A stretch of DNA of 64,000 nt from Rhizophagus clarus (GCA_015698045.1 BLAL01000244.1:248001-312000), one strand, 5' to 3'; shown: positions 1-12,704, counted from the stretch's first letter. Numbers and translations are program-made. The notes: generated from the letters alone by a model not told the origin.

Positions 1-1531
1 CGGATGATTCCGTACGTTCGGAATAAATCGGGATCTACACACCTTTTCTTGGCGTAATGAACAAAATATTTGGAATATCTAGAAAGCTCGAAATTGGTTG
101 CCAAAATGTTGTGGCCACAAATCAATTAACGTGCGACATATATAATCACAGAATTTGCATTTTTGTCAACCTTTTTTAATTTTATGCAATAAATAGATTT
201 TGACTCATTATGTACAACATTTGATAATTTAACTCGATTCATAACTTTACCGGCTTTGTAATATTTAGTTTATGTATTTTATAATATTCTTTTTCTGGAA
301 TTCTTCCCGAAACTTTTTTTTAACTAAACTATAATTGTTCATAGAACGTAAACAATACGAAGTTTGACACATATGCTTCGGTTTTTAATCCACGTTGTCA
401 ATTACCAAGATCAGCAAACTAATTTTAGTCTACAGAGCTTACATAAACCAGATAAAATCAAGTTTTATCCTGATTTACTGTAAGAAATTCCGATATAATT
501 TTCGCGTACATTATTTTTATATTCATTTTTTCGTCTTTTCAATAAAAATACAAAACGCAGCCAGCCCATCAAAAAAATTGAAATGTTAATTTGTACTCCA
601 TTATGTTTGGCAAACAAAATAAACAAACAAATAAAATGGATCATTGTCTTTACATGCTTGTAATGTAACAGTTGAAAAATTATAAAAAGAAAAAAAGTTT
701 CATAATTTCATATCTTGTTTATCATACCTTGCTATCTCCGAGACGCGTGTAATGAATTTATAAACTTGTGTGCATAATACATCTTGGAACAATGCCTTCT
801 TTCATGTAATGCGAGTTTTGTGAAACTTCAAAATATGAATATAAGATGACCGGAGATTATCAAAGAAAACTAGGGTTAGCAGATATATCAATTAAATGCG
901 GTGAATTTTAAGCATTTAATTGAACGTGTTAAAAAAAAAAATGGTAAATATAAGTATTAAATAACATTCAAGAACAAGAATTAGTCATGTAAATCTAATA
1001 TTTTGACAACTAAACAATCGAATTTGGAAATTTTGAAAATCGATTAATCATTGTCAAAAAAACTTTATTCATTTAAAAATTCACATGCAAAAATGCGATT
1101 ACCTCGTGGCATTCTTGACGTTAAAAGAAAATATTATTCACATGGGTTTCATGGGCATTATTCCTAAAGTTGGTTTTTTTAAAATCAATGTCGATAATGT
1201 AAAATGTAAAGTATTTTTCAGAATTACGTAATTTCGCATTATACATTAAGATTATCCACAATTATATGTTTCAGATATTTCTGCAAGACCTATGCACTAA
1301 TATGTACACGTATAGTGAGGTGCAAATCTTTTTAAAATGATCGTTGTAAATGTTACACATTTTTTATGGTTTTTTAAGTTATGATTAAGAAAATATATTG
1401 TACGTCGTATACATTAATCTTGACTAAACTGATTGACGTTCATGTTTAACATCGTTTATTTGATCAATACAATAAGCTATTATATAAACACTACCGATAA
1501 GGATGCCAACAACTTTCAGAGTCCCTTTTTA
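1..1531. repeat. Upstream flank of kinase-like copy A; arm of a large inverted duplication
   Basis: No convincing gene is present. The stretch is a close reverse-complement copy of 28585-30154: base 1 pairs with 30154, and matching continues with small indels through the kinase-like gene that follows. It begins inside the duplication, so the arm may extend left of the window. A weaker version of the upstream part is seen at about 7390-8720. A 64-codon open frame at 395-589 is repeated in the partner arm, but it starts at TTG and looks like chance within duplicated sequence. Confidence 0.85.
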
Positions 1532-1568
1532 TTATTTTTTTTTTTTTTTCTGAAAAAAAAAAAATAAT
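1532..1568. repeat. T-run/A-run palindrome upstream of copy A
   Basis: A run of 15 T, then CTG, then a run of 12 A, forming a potential hairpin. The equivalent hairpin occurs at the same place upstream of copies B (about 7341-7380), D (about 25238-25280) and C (about 28540-28580). Conserved placement, 60-90 bases before the reading frame, suggests it is part of the duplicated unit and possibly of its promoter region. Confidence 0.8.
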
Positions 1569-1622
1569 AATAACAATTTTTAATTTTTACCAAAAAGGCA
1601 AATAAGAAAAAACAAATAAGCT

Positions 1623-1653
1623 GGAGGTCGCGCATTTGTTCGACCCGACCTCC
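1623..1653. promoter_or_regulatory. GC-rich inverted repeat at the start of the copy A frame
   Basis: GGAGGTCG at 1623-1630 is mirrored by CGACCTCC at 1646-1653. In this AT-rich window a GC-rich stem is conspicuous. It is kept in copy C (about 28459-28489) and partly in B (about 7259-7289) and D (about 25168-25200). It overlaps the first codons of the reading frame, so it may be a 5' UTR or coding-start element. Its function is unknown. Confidence 0.65.
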
Positions 1654-3008
1654 GGGTCTCGGGGTTTGCCTATAAATAGCTCAAACAATAGTAAAACTCT
1701 ATCATATGGGAGCTGCTCAGACTGTAAAGAGCAACGAACCGCCACTTCCTGGTGTAAAAATTGTGATGTTGCGAATCTGAAAGGAAAATTTTATAGTTGG
1801 TCCAGTGGAAACTCTATGATAGATGAATTCATCCAGTATACTCAATTAAATGCAAACGATAGTACAGACTACCTTGAGTGGATTGACTTTAATCAATTCG
1901 ATTTAGTTGAGAATACTAATAAACGAGGTGCTTTTAGCTCAATTTATTCTGCAATTTGGTTGGAAGGTCCAAGTTGGAATCTGGACGAAGAGGCTGAAGT
2001 GTGGACCCGTAATGGACCAATTAAGGTCATCTTAAAGCGATTAGATAATTCTCAGAACATAAATCAAGAATTCGTAAGTCAGGTAAGTATGTAAATAAAA
2101 AACGCCAAATGGCTTAAAATTTTTATTATTAGTTAAACTTAATTATAAATTTACATTGGCTAAAAATTTGTTTAATCAAAAAGCTACATAGATATTATAA
2201 ATGTTTGCAGAGTGGATCACTTGCAGATTATTTCGGAATAACTAAAGATCCGACATCGTGTTACATGTTCGTCATGAGATATTATGAAAATGGGAATTTA
2301 TATTCGTACCTTGACGAATCTATGGGAGTTCTTTACTGGAGAGATATTGTAGATATGTTATGGGCAATATCAGAGGGTCTTAATTTTATTCATGAATATG
2401 ATCTCGTTCACGGACATTTACACGGAGGAAACATATTAGTTGAAAATGAAATGGATTCAATAGATACTAAAATTGCGGACACTGGATTATACGGTCCCGT
2501 TGATAAACAAATATCTTCTAAACAAATTTACGGCGTAATTCCTTTTGTTGCTCCCGAAATCTTTAATGGATATACGTTGACCAAAGAGTCTGACATATAC
2601 AGCTTCGGCATGATCATGTGGATGTTATCAGCGGGTATACGTCCTTATTGTGACAGACTTCATGATTCACAACTTATACAAGAGATTTGTTCAGGGACCA
2701 GACCGAATATAGTCAATGGAACTCCACCTGTTTACGCTAAATTAATGTTACAATGTTTAGATGCTAATCCATCTAATAGACCAACAGCATCTCAAATTTA
2801 TGAATGTTTAGGAAATTGGGTCATAGCAATATGGGATGACCCAGATCCATCGGATTTATTTAAGCAATTTAACGTTGCCGAAGGAATTAAGTTTTCAAAT
2901 TTAAAACAGTTAGTACATTATAATATTTTACCATGCCATGAAAGAGCTATCTATTATAGTCGGCCATTAAATTTTTCGGGACTATTTCTGTATGAAAAAA
3001 AGCAGTAA
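1636..3008 (+). CDS. Kinase-like protein, copy A (predicted pseudokinase)
   Basis: Two exons, 1636-2082 and 2184-3008, joined by a 101-base GTAAGT..AG intron in phase 0, give about 423 residues. A Cys pair (C27/C30, C40/C43) resembles a small zinc-binding motif. A linker ending in YLEWIDF leads to a TKL-type kinase fold: a weak glycine loop (RGAFSSIY), the VILK lysine K134, an APE motif (FVAPEIF) and the helix-F motif SDIYSFGMIMW. The catalytic loop reads H225-G-H-L-H-G-G-N instead of H-R-D, so the catalytic Asp is absent; the metal-binding DFG site reads D248-T-G. A signalling scaffold or decoy role is inference. No ATG opens the frame: the listed start is TTG, an in-frame stop lies upstream, and the first in-frame ATG (codon 61) is past the Cys motif. 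A non-ATG start, an unseen 5' exon or a dead start are all possible. Confidence 0.8.
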
Positions 3009-3819
3009 AGTGAACACATGTCATTTATAACATGGATTTGTTGTAGTTATTCATCTTTTTATGAATACAGATAAAATATAGTCTTTCAAAGTCGGTATTA
3101 TTGTGGTAAGAAAAAAATCGGCAATGCTTTTTTATTTTCTAATTCCTTTATTTGCTAGTTCGCTACACCGGCCTTTAATTCCTTAAAATTCGTATTATTT
3201 TTTTTCGTTTTGTCATTATTCACAAGGAATCACAAAGTCACAAACACGTATTTTTCACATTTTTAAGATTTTTTACATACAAATTACATTAAGATTAAAA
3301 TGTCAATTTTCGAATAACGTCAAATTTTAAATCTATTTTTTAACGGAAAGCGGAAAAGTTCCGCGTTTTACCATAAGTTTTACCAATTTTGTCAAGAATA
3401 ATAATCTGAATTATATGAATATACTTATTTATATTTCAAAAAGACAATATGATCCGATATTTTATTATTTTTAATTAACACTTATCATTAATAATATTGA
3501 ATGCACCATCTTGCTTTATTGTTTTAATAAAAATGGATTAGAGTTTCGATATAATCGTTGCTAATCTTTGCTATTTTAATAGTTGCTATTTTAATAGTCA
3601 TTTCTATCAAAGTTATAATAAAGGGGCGACTTTCTGTATTTTTAACATGTTATTCAATAGTAATAAACGAGATGACAAATAAGAATGATTAAATAATAAC
3701 GCGCGTAATTTTATGGATATGATTAAATGATGATGCAATTTAGTCTTTTATATATTTATTTAAATGTATTCTAATCACACTCATACTAAAACTTTAATGA
3801 CTACATTAAATATGTAGTA
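3009..3819. repeat. Downstream flank of copy A within the duplicated unit
   Basis: AT-rich and non-coding. Recognisable matches in reverse complement to the downstream flank of copy C (26440-27111) and, more weakly, to that of copy B (about 5100-6130), including the stretch around 3490-3570 and the one ending near 3810. This places the right end of the inverted-duplication arm at about 3815. Confidence 0.65.
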
Positions 3820-4090
3820 TGTACATAGTCAGTGGAACTCCACCTGTTTACGTTAGATTAATGTTACAATGTTTATTAGATGCTAATCCATCTAATAGAC
3901 CAACAGCATCTCAAGTTATGAATGTTTAGGAAATTGGGTCACGTCAAATCAATTTGATGTTGCCGAAGCAAATTTAGATAAATTAAAGTTTAATATTGCA
4001 CCATATCATGAATCATCTAATAGGCCAACAACGGTTCGGAGAACTTTTGGGAAATCTGACCCAGATCCATCGATTTATCTAGCGATTTGA
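3820..4090 (+). pseudogene. 3'-end relic of a kinase-like gene
   Basis: Decayed C-terminal coding sequence on the plus strand. Fragments equivalent to SGTPPVYVRLMLQCL and NPSNRPTAS are visible near 3828-3910. A partial second copy of the NRPT segment follows near 4015-4055, and frameshifts and deletions break any reading frame. The downstream tail (4100-4400) matches the 3' flank of copy F (44020-44300) and of the relic at 45117-45600, so this fragment came from the F-type lineage and not from copy A. Confidence 0.75.
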
Positions 4091-6137
4091 GTCTTCTACA
4101 CCATTTTCTATGTAAAATATAAATGTATAAATATCGACATATAACTTTAACCGAATAATTCGAATTTAAAATAGAGGTATACCAATTTATATTCATTTAA
4201 TCATACAACAAGCTGTTTATTAATAATTTAATTAATGTCGTGTTTATGAACATTCAAAGATTTAAGATTAACATTATAAATTGAATTCTCCAAATTCATT
4301 AAATTTAATTTGAACCGTTACTAGATTCAGTCTTTCTTCGAAATTACAAATTTGTATCTATAGTAACTATCACTTTTTCTTAGTGTCTTTTTTTACTAAG
4401 ATTTTACAAGCTTTTTTTTATGTAAAATAAAATGACAAATGAACTGTTAAGTTAAAACAATATTTAAAAAGGAACCGTAAAGGGTTAGTTTGTATATGCC
4501 TGACTGCCAACAAGAAAGCATAACCTTATGTCAAATTTGGGCAGTCTTTACAAGTTGAAGTCGAAAATTTTTTATGTCAAGAACAAGCTAAATAACGTAT
4601 AACAAACAATATTTAAATTTGTGGATTAATCCCTACACGTATTTAATTTTAAAGACATGTCAAAGAAAAATTTTATTTCGCTATTGATAATCATTTAGCC
4701 TATCAAATCATTAGACATTACTGTATAAACGATTGATTATAAATGACATAAATATTACAATTTAAATAAATATCAATATTGATTACACATGAATATCTAT
4801 GTCGGTTATATACGGCTAGAGCTTCCGTTTGAAAGTCGTAATGAGATTCGAATATTCGAAAGCTTTTGAAATGTAGATTCGAATATGATTCGAATCTCAT
4901 CGGATATTCGATTCTCAACCAGATACAAATGATCAGCATGATCCTAAACGTAAGTTTAAAAAAATGGTCTATAATTTTAATATTATTGGCTGTCATGAGA
5001 TATCAGGTAACCCCTGAAGTTTGTACACATAACCTGTCAAATCATCTTAAAGTTAGTTTAGCAGTTAGCAACTGATGATATAATATAAATATTATAATTT
5101 AAGTAAACATCTCCGACATTATTATTTACACATGAAATCTATTCTTATCAACTATTTGCATATTTAATGTAGCCATTAATGTTTTGGTATGGATATGATT
5201 TTGATGAAAATATCCATCACTTAACGTCATTTAACATCATGTCTACAAAATTTCGCGCATCATTATTCATTTAAATAATATGCTAAAAATACAATGACGC
5301 CCTTAATTATGTCTTTGATAGATACAATAATTATACAAAGGCGTTAACTATAAGTTTATATCCATTTAATAACAAAATTCTAATCAAACAATAAAGCAAG
5401 ATGGTGCACTCCATATTATTAATGATAACAATATAGTTAAAAATAACATTGTCTTTTTGAGATATTAATAAACAGATTAAGTTAAACCTTATGTAACAGA
5501 TTATTCCCACGTTTTTATTTTGACACATAATCGGACAATAAGATTAGATTGTTATTGATAAAGTCGATAAAATTTATTGTTATACTACTGTTAAAAATAG
5601 ATTTAAAATTTTGATATTATTCGAAATTGTCATTTAGTTTTTGTGTTAAAAATACTTAGAAATGGTGAGTAATACATAATTAATTTACATAACAACACCC
5701 GAAGCGAATTTACCATAAATGTTAATATTACGAATAAGTTTATATTTTGTGAGCGATGAAAAACGAAAAAAAAAACGAATATAACGAAATTTGGGAGGAT
5801 AAAGGAAAGAAATTTCCGGTGTACCGACTAACGAACCAGCGTCAAAACGGAAATAACAGAATTGGGAAGTATTATTTCTCAGGCAAAGCCAAATTTTTTT
5901 TTTTACCCGCAATTTTTACTGATTTTGAGAACCAGATGAATGGTTAACGAGTTTGTGTTACGATAAACGATACTACATTTTTCCATATAGAAATGGTTCC
6001 GAAAAATTTAATGGTCGACTGTAATAGATAGCTCTTTCATGGCATGGTAAGATATTAAAATGTAACTGCTATAAATTTGAGAATTTAATTCTTCGGCAAC
6101 ATAAAATTGATTAGATAAATCTGATGGTTCTGGACCA
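4091..6137. other. Non-coding spacer: F-type 3' flank, then downstream flank of copy B
   Basis: No supportable gene. 4100-4450 matches the sequence after copy F. From about 4690 to 6137 the sequence resembles, in the same orientation, 26260-27111 downstream of copy C, for example the pairs near 5010/26270 and 5130/26385. Short open frames here lie in this flank and are not conserved as proteins between the copies. Confidence 0.6.
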
Positions 6138-7274
6138 TCACATATCGACGTGACTCAATTTCCCAAATAAACGTCTTGCCGATGTTGGTTTATTAAATGG
6201 TTCACATTGATTCGATCTGGTCCCTGAACAAACTTCTTGCATGAGACGTGTATCATGGGATCTATCATAATAAGAGTGTACACGGCCAGTTGATATGCTG
6301 AAGCTATATATGCCAGACTCTTTGGTTAATGTATATCCATTAAATATTATTTTAGGGGCAATGAAAGTTATTACGCCATAAATTTGTTTAGAAGATATTT
6401 GTTTATCAACAGGTCCGTGTAATCCCCTGTCAGCAATTTTGGTATCTATTGAATCCATTTCGTTCTCAACTAATATGTTTTCTCCGTGTAAATATCCCTG
6501 AATGAGATCACGTTCATGAATAAAATTAAAACCAGCTGATATTGCCCATAACATATCTACAATATCTCTCCAGCAAAGGACCCCCATAGTTTCGCCAAGG
6601 TATGAATATAAATTCACATTTTCATAATATTTCATAACATACATGTAACACGATATCAGATCTTTAGTCATGTCAAAATAATCTGAAAGTGATCCACTTT
6701 GCAAACATTTATAATATTTATATAACTTTTTTTGATTAAACAAATTTTTAGTCCAAGTTAATTTAAGTTTAGAATTAAGTTCAATCAATAATAAAACTTT
6801 CAGTCTTTTGGCGTTTTTATTACATATTTGATTTATGAACTCTTGAAGTATGTTCTGGGAATTATCTAATCGTTTTAGGATAACTTTAAATGGTCCATTA
6901 CGGGTCCATACTTCAACTTCTTCGTCCGGATTCCAACTTGGGCATTCCATCCATATTGCGGAATAAATTGAGCTAAAAGCATCCCGCTTATTAGTATTCT
7001 CAACTAAATCGAATTGATTAAAATCAGTCCACTCAAGGCAGTCTGTACTATCGTTTGCATTTAATTGGGTGTACTGGATGAACACATCTATCATGGTGTT
7101 CCCGCTGGTCCAACTGGTAAATTTTCCTTTCAGATTCGCAACATCGTAATTTTTAAACCAAGCAGCAGCAATTCGTTGCCTTTTACAGTTTGAGCAATTT
7201 CCATATGATAGAGCTTTATTATTATTTGTGCTATTTATAGCGAAATCCCGAGACCCGGAGGTCGGGTCAAACAA
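6138..7274 (-). pseudogene. Kinase-like copy B, decaying, with its intron turned into open frame
   Basis: A single uninterrupted frame of 378 codons, colinear with copies A and C, from the Cys-pair N-terminus to the kinase C-lobe. The equivalent of the intron (6726-6827, 102 bases, 34 codons) stays open because the GTAAGT donor has been lost (ATATGT follows the last exon-1 codon) and no stop falls in the retained intron. The catalytic loop is further altered to Q-G-Y-L-H-G-E-N and the DFG site to D-R-G. Near the end an internal deletion joins the start of the GTRPN segment to the NRPTAS segment, and a frameshift then gives an early stop at 6138-6140, removing the normal tail. Like A and C it opens with TTG. 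The upstream and downstream flanks are shared with C. It could still make a protein, but erosion looks more likely. Confidence 0.65.
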
Positions 7275-8720
7275 ACGCGCAAACTCCAGCTTATTTGTTT
7301 TTTTCTTTATCTGTTTTTTTGGTAAAAAATTTGCTTTTATTATTTTTTTTTTTCTTTCTTAAGAAAAAAAAAAAAATAATAAAAAGGGGCTCTGAAAGCC
7401 CAATATTCTTATCCATGAGCATATATATATTACAATTAACCGACGTAAATAAAATTTTAGATATCGAGAGCACAATATGAAAGTAGGACTCATTGTATTC
7501 AACTAATCTACTTAAATTGATTAACTTTTCGTAAAAATAAATAATTAACTATAAAAATGTGTAACATTACGATCTTTTTTTTTTAAAAAAAAAAGATTTA
7601 CACCTTATGTACATATTAGTGCATGAGTTTTGCCGAAATTTCTGAAACATGTAATTGGAATAATCTTAATGTATAATCATGATGCATATGCGAAATTACG
7701 TAATACATAAAAATATTTTACATTGACTACAATAACGATATTGACTTTGAAAAAACCTATCTTTAGGAATAATGCCAATTTCCCATGAAAACCATGTGAA
7801 ATACCATTTTTTTTTTAGTGTCAGGAATGCCCACGAGTGAAGAGCATTTTACGTGTGAATGTTAAATGAATTAGGTTTTTCAACAATACGCAAATAATGA
7901 TAAAATCGATTTTCAAAATTTCCAAATTCGATTGTTGTCAAAATATTAGATTTTCATTAGCTAACTTTGCACTAACCCTTGTATTCTGGGGTGAGTTTTC
8001 TGAAATATATGTTCAAAAATTAATTAATTTGATATTCTTGATACTTTGATTTATATTTAATAGCATGCAAATACCTAAAATTCAACATTTTAACTTTTTT
8101 TCTGATAATCACCGCTATCTATCTTGATATCTCAATGTTTCACAAGAACTCGAATTATATGATCAGCTAAAAAAAAGATATATGTATTGTTGCAACACAA
8201 AATTTAACACGCGTTTCGGAGATAACGATAAGCGAGATACGAAATTATAAAAATAAAAAATTTTTTCTTTTATAATTTTTCGACTGTTACATTAAAATCA
8301 CGAAAAGGCAATGCTTTATTTTATTTATTTATTTTTTGTTTACTCGATAAATCACTGGTCGAAGTGGTATGATTCCAACGTAGACACTCTAGTATACATA
8401 ATGGAAACCTGTCCAATTTCCATTAAATATCTGGAAATTTCTAGAAAAATTGGAAATTCCATGAATATTACATGCACACAACAGAAACTGGACTAGTTTC
8501 TGGAGGATTTACATAGATGAAACATCATTGAAACTGCGTTTCTTCGACTAATGAATTGAACAAATTATTATTTCGAATTTTTTTTTTGTGGCTGTTTTTT
8601 ATTTTATCGAAAAAGATGAAAAATGAAGTACGAGAGAATTATATGATCGAATTTAAATTAGGATAAACTTTAATTATTCTAATTGATTATGTAAGCCTTG
8701 TAAAGATATTACGACCTTCA
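7275..8720. repeat. Upstream flank of copy B (diverged version of the duplicated unit)
   Basis: Contains the T/A hairpin at about 7341-7380. Sequence similar to 28490-29720 follows, for example around 7600-7720 and 8571-8700. About 220 bases at roughly 8340-8565 have no counterpart in copy C, which is consistent with an insertion. A perfect 26-base palindrome (ATC, ten T, ten A, GAT) lies at 7572-7597. No gene seen. Confidence 0.65.
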
Positions 8721-9542
8721 TTGAAATTATCATAGGACAAAAAATAATCTTACCAATACATTTGACCGTTTTTTAAATCTGCATGTCACTTGATAATAAA
8801 TAATTAAATAATTTAATCAACTTGATTTATGAGTTATGTACAGTGCACGCCATCTATACTCTACATAAATATTATCTGACTTTAAAACTTTATAACTCTT
8901 AAAATTTATATGTTACAGACTTACAGTAGCAACACAGCACTTACAGCAGCAAGCTTTTACCAGTTTCAAATTATTTAAAATTTATCATTTTTCATCAAAT
9001 GATGTTAATTTTACCTTGTACTGTAATTTGCAAAATCATTTTACAAGATTGAATATTCTTTTAATTTAATTGTCATAATCTCCGTTTAACAAGCTTTAAC
9101 GCGAGAGTACTTTCGCTTGATCAGAAATTAGTATCTGAGTTCTATTCTTCGGCATACACTCCTAGTGGCATTTTTAATGCTGACTTTTAATTTTATTCTT
9201 TATATTTGTTATAATAAATTCTTAACAATAATATAATATCAGAATTTTTAATATATTTAATGTCATTCAAATAAACTGGATAACAAGGACCGTTAAACAT
9301 CCAGACGATGTGTTACGCTGTCACTATTCTGGGTTTTTCCGAAAAGAAATTTTAATTTATTTTAGTCGTGTTACATTTTAACGATTTTGTACTATATAAT
9401 ACTGCTATATATAACATAATTTTAAATTGTTTATATGATAATTTTATTCTTCGTTTAGTAAATGTATGTGTTTGTTATATAATAACATTTGTTTATTTAA
9501 ATGGAATAGAGACTTGATTAATTTGTGAAAGAAAAACTTATA
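8721..9542. other. Non-coding spacer
   Basis: AT-rich sequence with no frame, RNA gene or repeat that I can support. Confidence 0.5.
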
Positions 9543-9912
9543 TGGTGGCTGTCACCTATAAACCACAATAATATTATGTGACTTCAAACATTTATAAATC
9601 ATGAACCAAGTGACATAAAAAAAAACTAAACCGATAAAATGATAGAGCAACACGAACTGCACATTTCTATCGGTTTGTTTTATAAGATCTATTATGGATC
9701 AAAAATAGGTAATTTTAGTAAGTAACCATAATAAAAATGAAAAATTTCGGACTTTTTCTTTCATGGATTTTTTATGGAATCCATAAAAATTCCATGGAAT
9801 ATGGCAAAAAAAAATTTTGCCGCTAATAAAGTATTGTAAAACCAAGTTACACAATATAAATAAACACATTTATAAAATTTCGGACTGTGTGGTTTATAGA
9901 TGACAGCCACCA
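9543..9912. mobile_element. TA-flanked non-autonomous inverted-repeat element (Tc1/mariner-like MITE)
   Basis: Begins TGGTGGCTGTCACCTATAAA and ends with the reverse complement (TTTATAGATGACAGCCACCA). The two arms match with one mismatch over about 25 bases. TA dinucleotides lie directly outside both ends (9541-9542, 9913-9914). The 370-base interior has no transposase frame. TA target duplication is the hallmark of Tc1/mariner insertion; the family assignment rests only on that. Confidence 0.8.
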
Positions 9913-12654
9913 TATTACATATTATTTTAACGTTAAGTACGAGTTTGCGGATGTTTGTGATTACGAAAAATCGTACAAATAATTACGATAAAAAGGAATT
10001 TAAAAATTTAAAGATTAAAGAAATTAAAAAATATATTTAATTTATGACGAAGATGCATCCAATAATGGTTTACTGAAAAGCTTTTCCGTGATTTATGAAG
10101 GTGTTAAAATTTTTCAAATTTGAGAATTTATCCTCTGTCCACGAAAATTCGGAAAACATGGAAAGATTCGGTAAAACTCGACAAACTCGGTAAAACTCGA
10201 AATAAGGTGAAAGTTATCAGTTAAGTCTATTTACACTTTACTAAGATATGGCATAATTTGCAGTCGTACGTATATATATAGTTATAGCATAAAATCATCG
10301 TTTCTAATTATAATCGCTTTGCTTTTAGTAAGTAGGGATTAGAATCGATTCTACCAAATCGAATTAATCGAAAGTCGAATCACGGAATCACGAAATTGTA
10401 GTGCGGCCCGAATTACAAGTTTGTATAACACAAAAATTTTGTAAAAAATTTTTACCAGGCGGCTAAACTTTTATCATCCATCACGTGATATTTTCTATTT
10501 GGTAATTCTGGCCGGCACTATGCTTCAGGCCAGAATTAGCCATAACCGGTTTTAAACATCCGATCTATCATTTTAAATGAGCAGGACCGGTCTTTTAGGA
10601 CTAGTGACCATCTTTAACCACAAGTATACAATCGATTGGAAACGATTAATCAGAATCGAAAATCGAATTTTGGAATCGGAATTTGACCTAATAGTAAGTT
10701 TGCGAGTACCAGCTATTGCTGCAGCCCTGATATAGGTTGGTGCGCAATTTTTAGGAGTATAGTGCACTTATTAGAAAGCTCCTCTTAGATAGGGTGGAGT
10801 AGATTGTCATTAATATAGTGATGAAAGGTAGCAACTAACAAGATTTTCAAAATACGTTTATTTTCAGATTTTGCAAATCAATTATCTTTTCTCAATTCAT
10901 ATATTCAATTACTAAAACTTTTAACTAAAATATAAAGCAAAATGTTTTTTTACGTATTGCATTATTGATTCTTTTTTAGTGGCGCACATTCAATCTAATT
11001 TATTTGTAATACCAACAGTCATTATAATTGCTATGAAATGAAGTAAATAGTATATTTAAATAAGGGCATCCCAGATAAATCTTCAGATTTAATATGTAGC
11101 ACTAAAAGTTACATTTGGTATTGAGAGATCTTTAATTTAATAGAAGGTACAAAAGTCAATGCCTCAGAATGGTTAATTTAAGATAATCGATTCGACGATT
11201 CGTCCTGCTGCAATAATTGTACACGTAAAAAATATTCTAAAAACGGACGTGATTGGTTGAAATATTTTTTGCTTTATTCTCTTATTTGGTCTATTAACTC
11301 TATTCAAGTTTTAATTTACAATCAATAAGATAAGAACTTTAAATTACATTTGATATGGAAATAATTGATGAATGAATTGAATGATGGCCCCCTTCTACTT
11401 GTTTAACAAGGAAGTCACCGGTCACCATTTTGTAATTAACCCAAAATAACTCAATCTTTGTATTATCAATTAATCTCATCCTATTATTTTGTCCTGAATA
11501 AAAAAAACAATTTAAATAATCCACATTATTGTAATGACCAATGATACCATATGATACTTATGATAATTATGATTATAGATGATGACGAAAATTTGTTTAT
11601 ATTATTGTGACATCAGGTGAGTTGTCGTATCACGTAAGAATAAACCTCTTAAAATTCAATCTAAGCCTTTTTTAAATTTGATGGAAAAGAATTTCAAATA
11701 GAACGAATAAATTTTTTATTTGTTAATTTTCATTAAAAATTTCCATTTCACAGTGTCACAAGTGCTTTACCCTATTAGTTTCCCCAACCCCTCAGTTGTT
11801 TGATACGGTGGTGTTACGTTGAATTTTTACCCAAAAAAAAATTGTAAATGATGTCTTTTTTTCGGGTTATAACTGTGTAACGTCCAGAATTGTAATTTAA
11901 ATGACATTTACATAACAAATTCGTAAATTAGTCATCATGACTTTTGGCGCTTGTCAAGGAAATTTAATTGATTTGAAAAACAATGATCACCAAATTTAAT
12001 CCTTAATTAGTATACTCGAAATCTAGAATTCTTTTTTTTTTTCATGTTTTTATCGTAGATTATATATAATTATAATTTAGTGTTTTACTTCCCTATTTTT
12101 ATTAATACGTACAGTACGTAATATATCATATTTTATTAAACATTTAATTTTAATTCACAAAATAAGTAGCAATAATGTATCGTTCCATCTATTTTCTATT
12201 AATTTTCCCTAATAATAATTTTTTTTTTTTTTTCTAATACTGTACATCAATTTTTTTTCTTTTTATCGTTTCTTATTATCTTTTCTTTTTTAAAACAATA
12301 AATACACTCAAAAAATGATTCCTTTAATTTAACTAAACCATTTTTGTTCATATTATATACGTGAATTTAAGTTTATTCCCACGTAAGTTTGTTTTTATAC
12401 AAACTTTTTAATATCAGGATTTCGAAATTTGGAAATTCTTGGCGCGATTTGTATGACAACAACGAACGAATGAAAAGAAATTACTTTCAAAATACGCCAA
12501 TTTTGATGATTTTCACGTTAAATGAATTCTTATCTGTCACTTGTCACACGTATTCCTTTTAATTATGTAAGTTTTTGTGTCATGTAGTATAAAAACAATA
12601 AACAAATTTACAATATAAATACTAAATGAAAAACAATGAAGTTAAAAGATAAAT
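9913..12654. other. Non-coding spacer with a hairpin at 10503-10538
   Basis: No gene is supported over about 2.7 kb. TAATTCTGGCC (10503-10513) and GGCCAGAATTA (10528-10538) form an 11-base stem with a 14-base loop; the same 11-mer recurs near 26082-26184 and 48605. Around 10320-10750 there are several GATT/AATCG-rich repeats that look like an eroded transposon whose ends I could not pair. Confidence 0.5.
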
Positions 12655-12679
12655 TTTATTTCATTTAAACAGATATCCA

Positions 12680-12704
12680 TTTTTTTTTTTTAAAAAAAAA
12701 AAAA
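12680..12704. repeat. T12/A13 palindrome upstream of the kinase gene
   Basis: Twelve T followed by thirteen A, ending 50 bases before the ATG at 12755. It is placed like the T/A hairpins upstream of copies A-D and F, so it may mark the promoter region. Confidence 0.7.

Noticed and set aside
395..589. 64-codon frame repeated identically at 29570-29764 (-)
   Set aside because: It lies in both arms of the inverted duplication, so identity follows from the duplication. It starts at TTG, and the B copy does not preserve it.
5685..5912. 75-codon minus-strand frame downstream of copy B
   Set aside because: Within the duplicated 3' flank; the matching region after copy C has a different frame, so no protein is conserved.
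10320..10750. AATCG-rich region as a complete transposon
   Set aside because: Repeated GATT/AATC pieces are visible, but the two possible ends (TAGGGATT and CAGCCCTG) do not pair and no target duplication was found.
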